DNA of 64,000 nt from CAVVST01 sp963750995 (GCA_963750995.1 CAVVST010000002.1:558001-622000), one strand, 5' to 3'. Positions 50,354 to 59,864 are shown, counted from the first letter of the stretch. Program-made: numbers and translations. The notes: generated by a model from the letters alone, not told the origin.

Positions 50354-51040
50354 ATGAGAACGATTCGCTTCTACACAGTCGCATCCGCGACGCTGGCGTT
50401 CGTAGCGATGGCGAACGTCGCCGCTGCACAGCAGCCATCGCAAGAGCTGTCGACCCTGCAGATGGCACAATACGTCTCCAGCGCCCAACCGGCGGATCAC
50501 GCACGCCTGCGTGATCACTTCGTCGCGCTTGCCGATCGCTACACCGCGGACGCCGCACGGCACGCGGCCATGATGAGCACGTTCGCGGGGAATCCGAATC
50601 GGACGTCCGGAGACAACTTGGCGGTGCACTGCCGGCGGCTGGGGCATCTGGCGACCGAGGCGGCTGCCACTGTCGCCGGGCTTGCCTTCCATCACGGCCT
50701 GCTGGCGGATGGAATTCGGTCGGTCGCTCCGGTGGGCTCCTGGCGGTTCGAATTGGGTGAGGGCGCGCGCCAACCCACCGATCGGGAACTGCGACTGGCT
50801 GCACTGAATGCGCGCACTCCGGCCGACCATGGGACCCTCGAGGAGTACTTCGTCGGCGTCGCGGCCCGTCGAACGGCAGAGGCCGTTGCGTACCTGGCGA
50901 TGGCCCAAGCCTACAGAGGGAACCCCAATCGCCGTGGCGGCGATCCGGCAGTGCATTTCGACCGCATGGCCAGACTGTCCCGTGAAGCTGCGGCAAGAGC
51001 CGAGGCAGCTGCGTTCGATCACCATCAGCTCGCAGGCTGA
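50354..51040 (+). CDS. secreted protein with two copies of a His-containing helical domain
   Basis: A 228-residue exported protein (signal peptide MRTIRFYTVASATLAFVAMA, cleavage near AQQPSQ). Two repeats of about 70 residues are evident 110 residues apart: repeat A (46-114) and repeat B (156-224). Both share PADH, a helical ARRxAxAxxxxAM-like segment, GNPNR, an AVH, and a closing HH pair: PADH49/GNPNR/VH92/HH113-114 and PADH159/GNPNR/VH201/HH223-224. Conservation of histidines across both repeats suggests metal or haem-type binding. AAAGGTGG precedes the ATG as Shine-Dalgarno. The longer frame from 50321 is not used. I know no named family. Confidence 0.75.
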   Translation: MRTIRFYTVASATLAFVAMANVAAAQQPSQELSTLQMAQYVSSAQPADHARLRDHFVALADRYTADAARHAAMMSTFAGNPNRTSGDNLAVHCRRLGHLATEAAATVAGLAFHHGLLADGIRSVAPVGSWRFELGEGARQPTDRELRLAALNARTPADHGTLEEYFVGVAARRTAEAVAYLAMAQAYRGNPNRRGGDPAVHFDRMARLSREAAARAEAAAFDHHQLAG

Positions 51041-51107
51041 CGGCTGCGGCCGGCCGCACTACCGCCGGGCCGGCGCCGCCGGCCCGGCGACTTCCACAGA
51101 TTGGATG

Positions 51108-51554
51108 TCAGTGCGACGCGAAGACCCGCGTCGTTCCCTGCTTCGTGAACGCGACGACGTCGTAGGCCTGTGCCTTCACGCCGGGCACTTCCATGCCGGG
51201 CGATCCGATCGGCATCCCCGGTACGGCGATGCCCGCGATTGCCGGCCGCTCCTTCAGCAGCCGCTGCACATCCGCCGCCGGCACGTGCCCCTCGACCACG
51301 TATCCGCCGACCAGGGCGGTGTGGCACGAGCGCGCCGCCTGCGGGATCTGATGCTTCGCCTTGATGTCGTCGATCGATTCGGCGTCGGTCGTCCGGACGG
51401 TGAAGCCGTGCGCGCGCAGATGATCGACCCACTTGCTGCAACAGCCGCACGTCGGACTCTTGAAGACCTCGACGGTGGGTTGCTGCGGGCGCTGCGCCGC
51501 GGCGCCGCCAATGGATGCGAGAACAACGGCAAGAACAAGGACGACTCGTGTCAT
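51108..51554 (-). CDS. DUF411 metal-binding protein
   Basis: A 148-residue exported protein (MTRVVLVLAVVLASIGGAAA). The mature part has EVFKSPTCGCCSKWVDHLRA, with Cys36, Cys38 and Cys39 as a CxCC thiol cluster, then HQIPQAARSCHTALVGGYVVEGHVP and VPGMPIGSPGME, which are diagnostic of the DUF411 family. These thioredoxin-like proteins are tied to copper and silver tolerance and bind metal in the periplasm. The start overlaps the TauE stop as ATGA. Confidence 0.9.
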   Translation of the reverse strand: MTRVVLVLAVVLASIGGAAAQRPQQPTVEVFKSPTCGCCSKWVDHLRAHGFTVRTTDAESIDDIKAKHQIPQAARSCHTALVGGYVVEGHVPAADVQRLLKERPAIAGIAVPGMPIGSPGMEVPGVKAQAYDVVAFTKQGTTRVFASH

Positions 51555-52288
51555 AACGCCTCCAGGCCACTGAGGACCATTGCGGCCCCGAGCAGGCCCA
51601 GCAACACGCCGACGATGCGGCGGAATGATGTTTCCGGTATCCAGCGTAACACTTGCACGCCGATCAGCGTCCCGGTAATCACGCCAACGATGGCGATCGC
51701 CACCCACCATCCGATGGCGCCGATTGCTGCATGCTGCCGCAAGAGATAGACGGGCACCCGTGCGGCGTCGACCATCAGCCCGACCGCGGTGGCGGTTCCG
51801 ACGAACACATCCTTTGGCACATGCGCGCCCAGCAGCGCGGCCGATCGTATGCTGCCCTGGTTACCGACCAGCCCGCCCAACACGCCGGAGACTGCGCCGG
51901 CGACGGAGGCCAGCGGGCCCTCGAACCGCATTCGACGCCCGAGCCCGGTCAATTCGGCAGTGGCCGTGAAGATCAGCAGTGCGCCGAACAGGAGCAGCAA
52001 TGCGGGAGTCGCTGCGCGACCCTGGATCAGCGCTCCCGCGAGGCCGCCGGCGGCACTGGCCACGCCGAAGGTCCCCAAGACCCTCCGGTCGACGCGGCCG
52101 CCGAGCAGCCAGAAGCGCAGCGCCGTCCCGATCACATGCGGAACCGATACGGCAGCGACGGCCAGCCGCGCATCCACCTGCCACGCCAGCGCGGGTGTCA
52201 GCAGGCTGCCGATGCCGAAACCGGCGACGGCGGCGATGACACCGCCCGCGACTCCGGCGATCAAGACCACGGCGTCGAACCACATCAC
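51551..52288 (-). CDS. TauE/SafE-family membrane permease
   Basis: A protein of about 245 residues with many transmembrane helices and the TauE/SafE pattern: DAVVLIAGVAGGVIAAVAGFG, SLLTPALAWQVDARLAVAAV, SVPHVIGTALRFWLLGGRV, FGALLIFTATAELTGLG, GAVSGVLGGLVGNQGSIRSA (the conserved G-x-GG-x-x-G-x-x-G loop). Usual substrates are sulfite or organosulfonates, but members next to copper genes may move other anions or metal complexes. The start is GTG at 52288 or the ATG 3 bases on. It is coupled to DUF411. Confidence 0.88.
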   Translation of the reverse strand: MMWFDAVVLIAGVAGGVIAAVAGFGIGSLLTPALAWQVDARLAVAAVSVPHVIGTALRFWLLGGRVDRRVLGTFGVASAAGGLAGALIQGRAATPALLLLFGALLIFTATAELTGLGRRMRFEGPLASVAGAVSGVLGGLVGNQGSIRSAALLGAHVPKDVFVGTATAVGLMVDAARVPVYLLRQHAAIGAIGWWVAIAIVGVITGTLIGVQVLRWIPETSFRRIVGVLLGLLGAAMVLSGLEAL

Positions 52289-52438
52289 CTACGCCGAACG
52301 TCTCGCTCCCAGCACGTAGCCGACCCACAGGGCCGCAAGCCCTCCGATCACGTGCGCCGTCACATTGAGCGCGGCGCCGCCGAGTGCCGCTGCCATCCAC
52401 GCCATGGGTCCGATGGTATGCTGTGCGGACATCACCAT
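52289..52438 (-). CDS. possible 49-residue membrane peptide
   Basis: An open frame directly upstream of the TauE gene reads MVMSAQHTIGPMAWMAAAL, GGAALNVTAHVIGGLAALW and VGYVLGARRSA, and ends one codon before the permease start. It is hydrophobic with a basic C-terminus. It overlaps the divergent lipoprotein start by 2 bases. No homology is recognisable, but its tight junction with TauE and helix-like composition make it worth keeping. Confidence 0.4.
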   Translation of the reverse strand: MVMSAQHTIGPMAWMAAALGGAALNVTAHVIGGLAALWVGYVLGARRSA

Positions 52439-53681
52439 GCCAATACAGAAGACATGCGCCGTCCTGACGGCGGCGGCTTTTGCTGCAACGACCCTGGCGT
52501 GCGGAGCACCCGACCCGGCTCAATGGAAGATCACCTCTTTGCAGGAGCTGGAATCGCCCGCGGGCGCCAACAGCAGCGAGCCGCAGATCTCGGTGTCGAG
52601 CCGTGGTGTGCTTCTCAGCTGGATCGACCGCGTCGGGACGACGACGTCGCTGAAGTTCGCCGAGCGCACCGGGTCGGACTGGACGCAGCCGATGACGGCC
52701 GCCTCGGGTGCGGACTGGTTCCTGAGCTACGCGGATGTCCCGTCGGTGCAGCGGCTGAGCAACGGCACGCTCGTCGCGCAGTGGCTGGAGAATACCGACC
52801 CGCAGATCGAGGCGTACAACCTTCGGATGTCGTATTCGAAGGATGACGGGAAGACGTGGGCGGCGTCGTTCCTGCCACACAACGACGGCACCAGGTCACA
52901 GCACGGGTTCGCGTCGATGTTCGACCTTCCCGGCAACGGGCTCGGCGTCGTGTGGCTGGACGGCCGCAACAGCGCATTCGACTTCGACAAGCCGGATACC
53001 GGCACGATGGAGCTGCGCTACGCGTCGTTCGACGCGAACATGAAGCAGACCGCTGACGTCGAGATCGACCATCGGGTCTGCGAGTGCTGTCAGACGGCAG
53101 CGGCGATGACGGCCGACGGGGTCGTCACGGCGTTTCGCGACCTCACGCCCGAGTCCGTACGCGACATCGGCGTCTCGCGACTCGAGGGCGGCAAGTGGAC
53201 GGCGACCACCGTTGTTGCCGCGGACAAGTGGCAGATCGACTTCTGCCCGGTGAACGGCCCGGCGCTCAGCGCGCGGGGCCGGGACGTCGCCATTGCGTGG
53301 TTTACGGTGAAGAACGACCTCGGCCAGGCATACGCCGCCTTCAGCAGCGATGCGGGCCGCACGTGGACCGCGCCGCAGCGGCTCGACGAGGCCGGGTCGC
53401 TCGGACGCGTCGACATCGAGATGCTCGACGACGGCACGGCGGTGGCGTCGTGGGTGGAATATGCCGAGGGCAAGACCGACCTCCGGCTGCGGCGCATCGA
53501 TCGGTCAGGCGCCCGGTCCCCGGCGCAGCCCATCGTCGCGGTCAGCGGCGGCCGCGCGAGCGGTTTCCCCCGCATGGCACGACAGGGCGAACAGCTGATC
53601 TTCGCGTGGACAGAGAGCGCGTCGGCAAACGACGAGGCCGGGGCGTTGAAGGTCTCGACCGCCGTCGTGGGACTTCCCTAG
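52437..53681 (+). CDS. BNR/sialidase-fold lipoprotein with CECC motif
   Basis: A 414-residue exported lipoprotein: leader MPIQKTCAVLTAAAFAATTL then AC22 as lipobox (TLAC). The rest is a six-bladed propeller-like fold with repeated Asp-box units S-x-D-x-G-x-T-W: SYSKDDGKTWAASF and FSSDAGRTWTAPQR. A central HRVCECCQTAAAM (C215, C217, C218) and a WQIDFCPVNGPAL are not part of normal sialidase chemistry and are possible thiol metal ligands. The Arg triad of true sialidases is not obvious, so enzymatic activity is doubtful. It diverges from the TauE operon. Confidence 0.75.
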   Translation: MPIQKTCAVLTAAAFAATTLACGAPDPAQWKITSLQELESPAGANSSEPQISVSSRGVLLSWIDRVGTTTSLKFAERTGSDWTQPMTAASGADWFLSYADVPSVQRLSNGTLVAQWLENTDPQIEAYNLRMSYSKDDGKTWAASFLPHNDGTRSQHGFASMFDLPGNGLGVVWLDGRNSAFDFDKPDTGTMELRYASFDANMKQTADVEIDHRVCECCQTAAAMTADGVVTAFRDLTPESVRDIGVSRLEGGKWTATTVVAADKWQIDFCPVNGPALSARGRDVAIAWFTVKNDLGQAYAAFSSDAGRTWTAPQRLDEAGSLGRVDIEMLDDGTAVASWVEYAEGKTDLRLRRIDRSGARSPAQPIVAVSGGRASGFPRMARQGEQLIFAWTESASANDEAGALKVSTAVVGLP

Positions 53682-53687
53682 GCTTCA

Positions 53688-53746
53688 GTTGTGGCGCGAA
53701 CCCTCTCGGGTTCGCGCAGCGAGCCTGACAAGGCTCGCCCCACGAC
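53688..53746. repeat. three-way-junction palindromic repeat
   Basis: Two perfect hairpins, GCGCGAACCC-TCTC-GGGTTCGCGC (53694-53717) and GCGAGCCT-GACA-AGGCTCGC (53719-53738), are enclosed by an outer stem GTTGTGG/CCACGAC (53688-53694 and 53740-53746, one G-T pair). It fills the gap between the convergent BNR lipoprotein and cusA and could act as a two-way terminator. Confidence 0.75.
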
Positions 53747-53749
53747 CCA

Positions 53750-56700
53750 TCAAGCTTCGATCCGCGATGGTCTGAGTCGGCCCCTACGCAGGTCGCGCAG
53801 CTTCATGATGTAGAAGATCACCGGCGTGATGATCAGCACGTGAATCGTGGAGGTGATCATTCCGCCGATGATCGGCGCGGCGATCGGCTTCATCACGTCC
53901 GATCCAACGCCGGTGCTCCACATGATCGGCACGAGCGAGGCCATGACGACGGTCACGGTCATGAGCTTCGGGCGCAGGCGCAGTACCGACCCGCGCATGG
54001 TGGCTTCCCAGATGTCGCGCTCGCTCAGTTCGCCGCCACGATGCAGCCGCGCGTCGAGCGCTTCGTGGAGATACACCACCATCACGACGCCGGTCTGGAC
54101 GGCGACGCCGTAGAGGGCGATATAGCCCACCCACACCGCCACCGAGAAGTTGTAGCCGAGCAGCCACTGCAGGATGACGCCGCCGGTCATCGCATAGACC
54201 ACCGACAGCATGACGATGAGCGCCTCGGACACGGCGTTGAACGTCATGTAGAGCAGCATGAAGATGACGAACAGCACGATTGGGATCAGGACCTGGAGGC
54301 GCTCGCGCGCGCGCACCTGGAACTCGTACTGCCCGGTCCACTGCAGCGTGTAACCGGGCGGCAGCGTGACCGCGGACGCGATCGCCTGGCGCGCGCGATC
54401 GACGTAGCCGCCGATGTCCCGCGTCGCCGTGTCGATGTAGACGTAGCCGGCCAGCTGGGCGTTCTCGTCGCGAATCATCGCCGGGCCGGTCGTCAGCGTG
54501 ATGGCCGCGAGCTGGCCCAGCGGGATCTGGGCGCCGCCCGGCGCCTTCACCAGGACACGCTCGAGGTCGGGAATGCTTTCGCGGAAATCGCGCTCGTAGC
54601 GCACGTTGACCGGGTAGCGCTCACGGCCTTCAATCGTCCGGGTGATGTTCTCGCCGCCGAGCGCCGACTGGATCACGTCCTGGACGTTCTCAATCGTGAG
54701 CCCGTAGCGTCCGATCGCGGCGCGGTCGATGGTGATGTCGGTGAAATAGCCCTGGGTGACCCGTTCCGCGTAGACGCTGCGCGTGCCGTCGACCTGCTCG
54801 AGCGCCCGCTCGATTTCTTCTCCGAGGCGTTCGATCACGCTGAGATCGGCGCCGAAGATCTTGATCCCGACCGGGGTCTTGATGCCGGTGGAGAGCATGT
54901 CGAGGCGGTTGCGGATCGGCTGCGTCCAGACATTCGGCAATCCCGGAAACTGGAGCGCCGCATCCATCTCCGACTGCAGCGACTCGAGCGTCATGCCGGG
55001 GCGCCACTGCTCCCTCGGCTTCAACGTGATGGTGGTGTTGACCATGCCCATCGGCGAGTTGTCGGTGGCGCTGGTGCCGCGGCCGACGGTGCCGAACACG
55101 CGCTCCACCTCGGGGAACTCGCGCAGCACCTTGTCCTGGACCTGGAGCAGCCGCGTCGCCTCGGTGATCGACAGTCCCGGCGGCGCCGTCGGCATGTACA
55201 GGAGGGACCCTTCATACAGCGGCGGCATGAACTCGCTGCCAATCAGGAAGACGAGCGGGATGGTCAACGGAATCACCGCTGCGTTGACCAGCAGCGCGGC
55301 CCAGCGCCAGCGCAGCGCCAGCGCCAGGATCGGCTCGTACACCGCGGCCGCCATCCGGGAGATCGGGTTCTTCGACTCGGGCTTCAGGTTGCGGCCCCGG
55401 ACCAGCATGCCCATCAGGACCGGGACGAGCGTGATCGAGAAGATGGCGGCCGCCACCATGGCGAACGTCTTGGTGAACGCCAGCGGCCGGAACATCCGGC
55501 CTTCCTGCGCCTCGAGCAGGAACACCGGCGTAAACGAGACGACGATGATCGCGAGTGAGAAAAAGATCGCGCGACCCACCTGGCGGGCCGCGGCGACGAC
55601 AACACGGGGCTGGTCCCCGTACGCGACCACCGTTCCCCCCTCGGGCTCCGACACGTGCCGGTACGCGTTCTCCACCATCACGATCGCGGCATCGACCAGC
55701 ACGCCGATGGCCAGCGCAATGCCGCCGAGCGACATGATGTTGGAGGTGACGCCGAGGTAGTACATCGGGATGAACGCCGCCGCCACCGCCACCGGCAACG
55801 CCAGGATCGGCACGAGCGCCGACCGGATGTGGAACAGGAAGAGGATGATGACGAGCGAGACGACGATCGCTTCCTCGATCAGCGTCCAGCGAAGCGAGGC
55901 GATCGATTCTCCGATCAGCCGCGACCGATCGTAGGTCGGCACGATCGTCACGCCGGCGGGCATCGCCCCCTGCACGTCGCGAAGCCTGGCCTTGACGCGG
56001 TCGATCACGGCCATCGCGTTCTCGCCAAACCGCATCACGACGATGCCGCCGACCACTTCGCCGCGTCCGTCGAGCTCGGCGACACCGCGCCGGATGTCCG
56101 GGCCGAGCTGGACGCGGGCGACGTCGCTGACGCGAATCGGCGTGCCGCGGGGATCGGAGCCGAGCGACACCTGCTCGATGTCCGCCACCGACGACAGGTA
56201 GCCGCGGCCGCGCACCATGTACTCCCGGCCGGCGAACTCGAGCAGCCGTCCCTCGACGTCGTTGTTGCTGGCGCGAATCGCATCGACCACGTCCTTGACG
56301 CCCAGGCCGAACGCGGCAAGCCGGCCTGGATCGAGATTGACCTGGTACTGCTGGACAAACCCGCCGATGCTCGCGACCTCGGCCACGCCAGGGACTGCTG
56401 CCAGCCAGTAGCGCAGATACCAGTCCTGGAAGCCGCGCAGGTCGGCCAGCGTGTTCTGTCCCGTCTCATCCACCAAGGCGTACTCGAACACCCAGCCGAC
56501 GCCGGTCGCATCAGGCCCGATCACGGGGTTGACACCCTCCGGCAACTGGCCGCGAATGCCCTGGAGATACTCGACGACGCGGCTGCGCGCCCAGTAGATG
56601 TCGGTGCCGTCCTGGAAAATCACGTAGACGTACGAAATGCCGAAGTCGGTGAACCCGCGCACGCTGCTGACACCGGGCGTCGAGATCAGCGCCGAGATGA

Positions 56701-56905
56701 TGGGATAGGTCACCTGGTCTTCGATCAGGTCCGGGCTGCGCCCGACCCATTCAGTCGAGACGATGACCTGGACGTCGGAGATGTCGGGAACGGCGTCGAC
56801 CGGCGTGGCGGAAATCGCCCAGATCCCCCACGACGTCACGACCAGGGTGGCCGTGAAGACCAGGAAGCGATTGCGCGCGCACCAGTCGATGAGGCGTTCG
56901 ATCAT
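53750..56905 (-). CDS. cusA: CusA/CzcA-type RND efflux pump
   Basis: A 1051-residue inner-membrane RND transporter: MIERLIDWCARNRFLVFTAT, PVDAVPDISDVQVIVSTEW, LSIGGIALAIGVLVDAAIVMVEN-type block (visible as SLGGIALAIGVLVDAAIVMV), and GVAVQTGVVMVVYLHEALDAR near the end. Twelve transmembrane helices and two large periplasmic loops are expected. DVxPDxS and LGVDAAxVMVEN-like motifs place it in the heavy-metal (HME) branch, and the context points to Cu+/Ag+. It works in a tripartite complex with the two genes upstream, moving metal from periplasm and inner membrane to the outside. Confidence 0.95.
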   Translation of the reverse strand: MIERLIDWCARNRFLVFTATLVVTSWGIWAISATPVDAVPDISDVQVIVSTEWVGRSPDLIEDQVTYPIISALISTPGVSSVRGFTDFGISYVYVIFQDGTDIYWARSRVVEYLQGIRGQLPEGVNPVIGPDATGVGWVFEYALVDETGQNTLADLRGFQDWYLRYWLAAVPGVAEVASIGGFVQQYQVNLDPGRLAAFGLGVKDVVDAIRASNNDVEGRLLEFAGREYMVRGRGYLSSVADIEQVSLGSDPRGTPIRVSDVARVQLGPDIRRGVAELDGRGEVVGGIVVMRFGENAMAVIDRVKARLRDVQGAMPAGVTIVPTYDRSRLIGESIASLRWTLIEEAIVVSLVIILFLFHIRSALVPILALPVAVAAAFIPMYYLGVTSNIMSLGGIALAIGVLVDAAIVMVENAYRHVSEPEGGTVVAYGDQPRVVVAAARQVGRAIFFSLAIIVVSFTPVFLLEAQEGRMFRPLAFTKTFAMVAAAIFSITLVPVLMGMLVRGRNLKPESKNPISRMAAAVYEPILALALRWRWAALLVNAAVIPLTIPLVFLIGSEFMPPLYEGSLLYMPTAPPGLSITEATRLLQVQDKVLREFPEVERVFGTVGRGTSATDNSPMGMVNTTITLKPREQWRPGMTLESLQSEMDAALQFPGLPNVWTQPIRNRLDMLSTGIKTPVGIKIFGADLSVIERLGEEIERALEQVDGTRSVYAERVTQGYFTDITIDRAAIGRYGLTIENVQDVIQSALGGENITRTIEGRERYPVNVRYERDFRESIPDLERVLVKAPGGAQIPLGQLAAITLTTGPAMIRDENAQLAGYVYIDTATRDIGGYVDRARQAIASAVTLPPGYTLQWTGQYEFQVRARERLQVLIPIVLFVIFMLLYMTFNAVSEALIVMLSVVYAMTGGVILQWLLGYNFSVAVWVGYIALYGVAVQTGVVMVVYLHEALDARLHRGGELSERDIWEATMRGSVLRLRPKLMTVTVVMASLVPIMWSTGVGSDVMKPIAAPIIGGMITSTIHVLIITPVIFYIMKLRDLRRGRLRPSRIEA

Positions 56906-56912
56906 TTCGCGA

Positions 56913-58455
56913 CTATCTGGCCACCAGCGAGAGCTGGCGGCTGCCCAGGCGCACGCCGCCGCGCGTCACGGTAACCGTCACGTCCCACCGGCCCGCCATC
57001 AGCCACTGCCCGGTGCCGCGGTAGATGCCGCCACCGACATGCTGCAGCGATGCCCCGTTTTTCATCGCCGGCATGTTCATCGACGGCATCGCCGCCATGA
57101 AGAACGTGACCGACACGTCTGCATCGGTCACCGGCATGCCGGACGCGTCTTTCACCGCTACCTCGAGCACGGCGTCGCCGGTACGCGGCGGATCCGGCTG
57201 CGGCCGGAAGGTAATCTCGAGCCCGTGCTCCGCATCGGCAGGCGCCGCTGGCGGCGTCCCCGGCGGTCCGAACCCGCGAATCACCGCCTGCAGCTGGCTC
57301 TCGGAATCGAGGAAGAAGGTGGCGCCGGTCGCCACGTCCTCGCCTTCCTTCAGTCCCTCTGTGATTTCGATCGTCGTGTCCACGCGGCGGCCGATGCGCA
57401 CCCGGCGCGGCTCGAAGTACCCGTCGCCGAGCGCGACGAACACCACCTGCTCGCGTCCCGAGTCGAGCACGGCATCCGCCGGCACGGCCAGCGCAGACGC
57501 CGCCGCCGTGACCAGCTGCACGTTCGCGTACATGCCGGGTTTCAGCAGCCCGCGCGGATTCGGAAACTGGAACCGCACCTTGATGGTGCGTGTCTGCTCT
57601 TCGACGAATGGATAGACATAGGTGGCGCGCCCGGAAAACCGCTGATCCGGATACGCGTCGAGGGTCACGGTGGCCGGCTGCCCCACCCGCACCGCCGCCA
57701 TGTCGCGCTCGTAGACGTCGGCTTCGACCCAGACGACCGAAAGATCCGCGATCCGGAACAGCGTCTGTCCCGGAGCCACGTGCATTCCTTCGATCGCGGC
57801 CTTCTCCACGATCACGCCCGACGCCGGCGATCGGACCGGCACCGTCTCGAATGCCGCCCCCCGCTGCTCGAGCTCCTGGATCTCGGCCTCGCCGAGGTCC
57901 CACCGCCGCAGCCGGTCACGGGCGGCGTCGACGAGGCGGGTCGAATAGTCGCGGAGCTCCGGCACCTGCCCGGCAATCGCCTGCGTCTGCCCTCGAATCG
58001 CCAGCAGGTATTCCTCCTGCGTGGCGATGAGATCGGGACTGTATAGCGTGAACAGCGTTTCTCCCTGTTGCACCGGCCGGCCGGTGAAGTCGGCGCGGAG
58101 ATCGCGAATCCAGCCGTCGGCCTTGACGTTCACCTCGGTCTGACGCGTTTCGTCGGCGCGCACCGTGCCAACCGCCCTCACCTCTGGCGCCACCATGATC
58201 CGCACGGTCTTCGCGGTGCGCACGCCAATCAGCTGCTGGCGCCGCGCGTCCAGCGTCACCGGGTACTCTGGGCGGCGCCTGCGGTCCGGCAGCCGGCGCG
58301 GACGGCATGGAGCCGGTGATCGGCGCGGCCGCCGGCGTGGACACGCCGGTGCCACGCCACCACGACGCGATGTCGCCGGGGCCGCCGCTCCAGATGAAGA
58401 ATCCGGCGGCGGCGAGCACGATGACGAACACGGCGGCCGCGGCCATCCGGCTCAT
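56913..58455 (-). CDS. cusB: CusB-type periplasmic adaptor (one frameshift)
   Basis: A membrane-fusion protein of about 513 residues. N-terminal anchor AAAAVFVIVLAAAGFFIW, then RRQQLIGVRTAKTVRIMV, GTVRADETRQTEVNVKADGW, a barrel-sandwich/lipoyl part (GETLFTLYSPDLIATQEEYL, VRSPASGVIVEKAAIEGMHV), and a beta barrel with VRFQFPNPRGLLKPGMYANV. A C-terminal YtkA-like domain with SVTFFMAAMPSMNMPAMKNG is Met-rich and may bind Cu+. The frame of the first 60 residues differs from the rest, joining near 58275. It starts at 58455, overlapping the outer-membrane gene end (ATGA), and ends 7 bases before cusA. Confidence 0.92.
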
Positions 58456-59730
58456 GGCTGCATCTCCGTCCTGCGCCGGCGCCGGTTCATCGCGAACGGC
58501 GCCGATTGCGCGATCCAGCCCCGCGAACGCGAAGGCGACCGCGGCCCGTGCCGCCGCGTACTCCACCTCCATGTCGAGCACCATCCGCTGCGCGTCGAGG
58601 ACGTCGCCGAACTCGGCGCGGCCGGCGGAGTACCCGGCCCGCGAGACCTCGAGCGCATGCTCGACGTGCGGCAGCAGCGTCGACGAGATCAATTCGGCCC
58701 GTTGACGGGCGGCGTCCATCTGCACCTCCGCCTCGTGGACGCTGCGGCGGATGCTGCTGGCCACCGCGTCCCTGCGGGCCGTAGCCGCAGCGATACGAAG
58801 CGCCTGCGCTTCGATTTCGGCATCGAGCCGTTTCCTCGACCATGGTGCATTCGGCCACGTGATGCCCGCCCTCGCCGTCCAGGCCCCGGCGTCGCCAGGT
58901 GTCAGCATGTAACCGCCGCCGACGACGAAATCGGGCCGGCGCTCTCCGAGCAGCCGCGCCAGCTCTGCCTCTTCACGCGCGATCTCCGCCGCGGCCAGCG
59001 CCATGGCCGGATGCCGCTCGAGGGCGGCGCTCACGGCATCGAAGGGAACCGCGGTGACGACCATCGGCAGCAGCGGCTCGATCGGACGATCGACCATGCG
59101 CCCGAGCAGGGCGTTGAGCCGCGTTTCCTCGCTGCGCGCCCGGGTGCGCCACGTGATGGCATTGGCTTGCAGGCGCGTCAGCTCGACGAGCGGCGTTACC
59201 GTGTCGTGCTGTTCGCCATGACCCGACGCGTACCGGACCGTGGCGGCTTCGGCGAGATCCCGCAGCACCGGCAGCTGGCGCTCGAAGATGACGAGCGTTT
59301 CGCGCGCGAGCGCAAGACCGGCAAACGCCTGGCGCACCTCGTCGAGGATGCCGTTTGCCTGGACGGTGATCTCGCGGCGCGCGATGTCGGCGTCGCGGCC
59401 GGAGACCAGCTCGCGCGCCGCCCGCTTGCCGCGGCCCGGCAGCACCTGTTCCATCGTGAACATGTACATGTCGGTGCGGATCGGGTTGAGCGTCGTCACC
59501 GGCCACGCCCAGATCTGGGCCTCGAACGACGGCGGCGCGAGAAACCGCTCCGCCGCCGGGATCGCCAGCGCGGCCTCGTATTCCCGCCGAAGGGCAATCA
59601 GATCCGGGTTTCGCTGGAGCGCTTCGTCGAGCGCCGCATTCAACGTCAGCGGCTCGGGCGCGGGTTCCTGCGCGGCGGCCGGATTCGCCGACGCAAGACC
59701 AATGCACGCGAGTAGCAGAAACGAACGCAT
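58452..59730 (-). CDS. CusC/TolC-type outer-membrane efflux protein (probable frameshift at 3' end)
   Basis: A protein of about 426 residues with a signal peptide (MRSFLLLACIGLASANPAAA) and the two OEP repeats of TolC-type channels: LNAALDEALQRNPDLIALRR, ...VLPGRGKRAARELVSG, and GRAEFGDVLDAQRMVLDMEV with long helices. The open frame runs on without a stop into the adaptor (GDAAMSRM), whereas the neighbouring frame stops with TGA at 58452-58454 overlapping the cusB ATG. The coordinates given are not a multiple of three, consistent with one indel in the last 60 bases or so. An AAGGAG Shine-Dalgarno precedes the start. Confidence 0.88.
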
Positions 59731-59750
59731 GGAGACTCCTTGAAGTGATC

Positions 59751-59814
59751 GGCGGATCCGCTTCGCGGAATCCGCCCTGCGTACGTAGGCCGGGTGCGGC
59801 AAAGCCGACCCGGC
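59751..59814. repeat. 64-bp double-hairpin interspersed repeat, copy 2
   Basis: GGCGGAT..ATCCGCC (59751-59776), the palindrome-like CTGCGTACGTAG (59777-59788) and GCCGGGT..ACCCGGC (59789-59814) reproduce the layout of copy 1 at 11147-11210, to the base in length. It lies between the outer-membrane efflux gene and the Cys-bearing secreted protein. Confidence 0.8.
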
Positions 59815-59864
59815 GTGAGCACCCGGATCCACGGCGGACCCGGCGCACACGCTTCAGGAGTCGA

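Noticed and set aside
51653..52846. 397-codon plus-strand frame across TauE and the lipoprotein start
   Set aside because: His/Asp/Gly/Arg-rich shadow frame spanning two well-supported genes in other frames.
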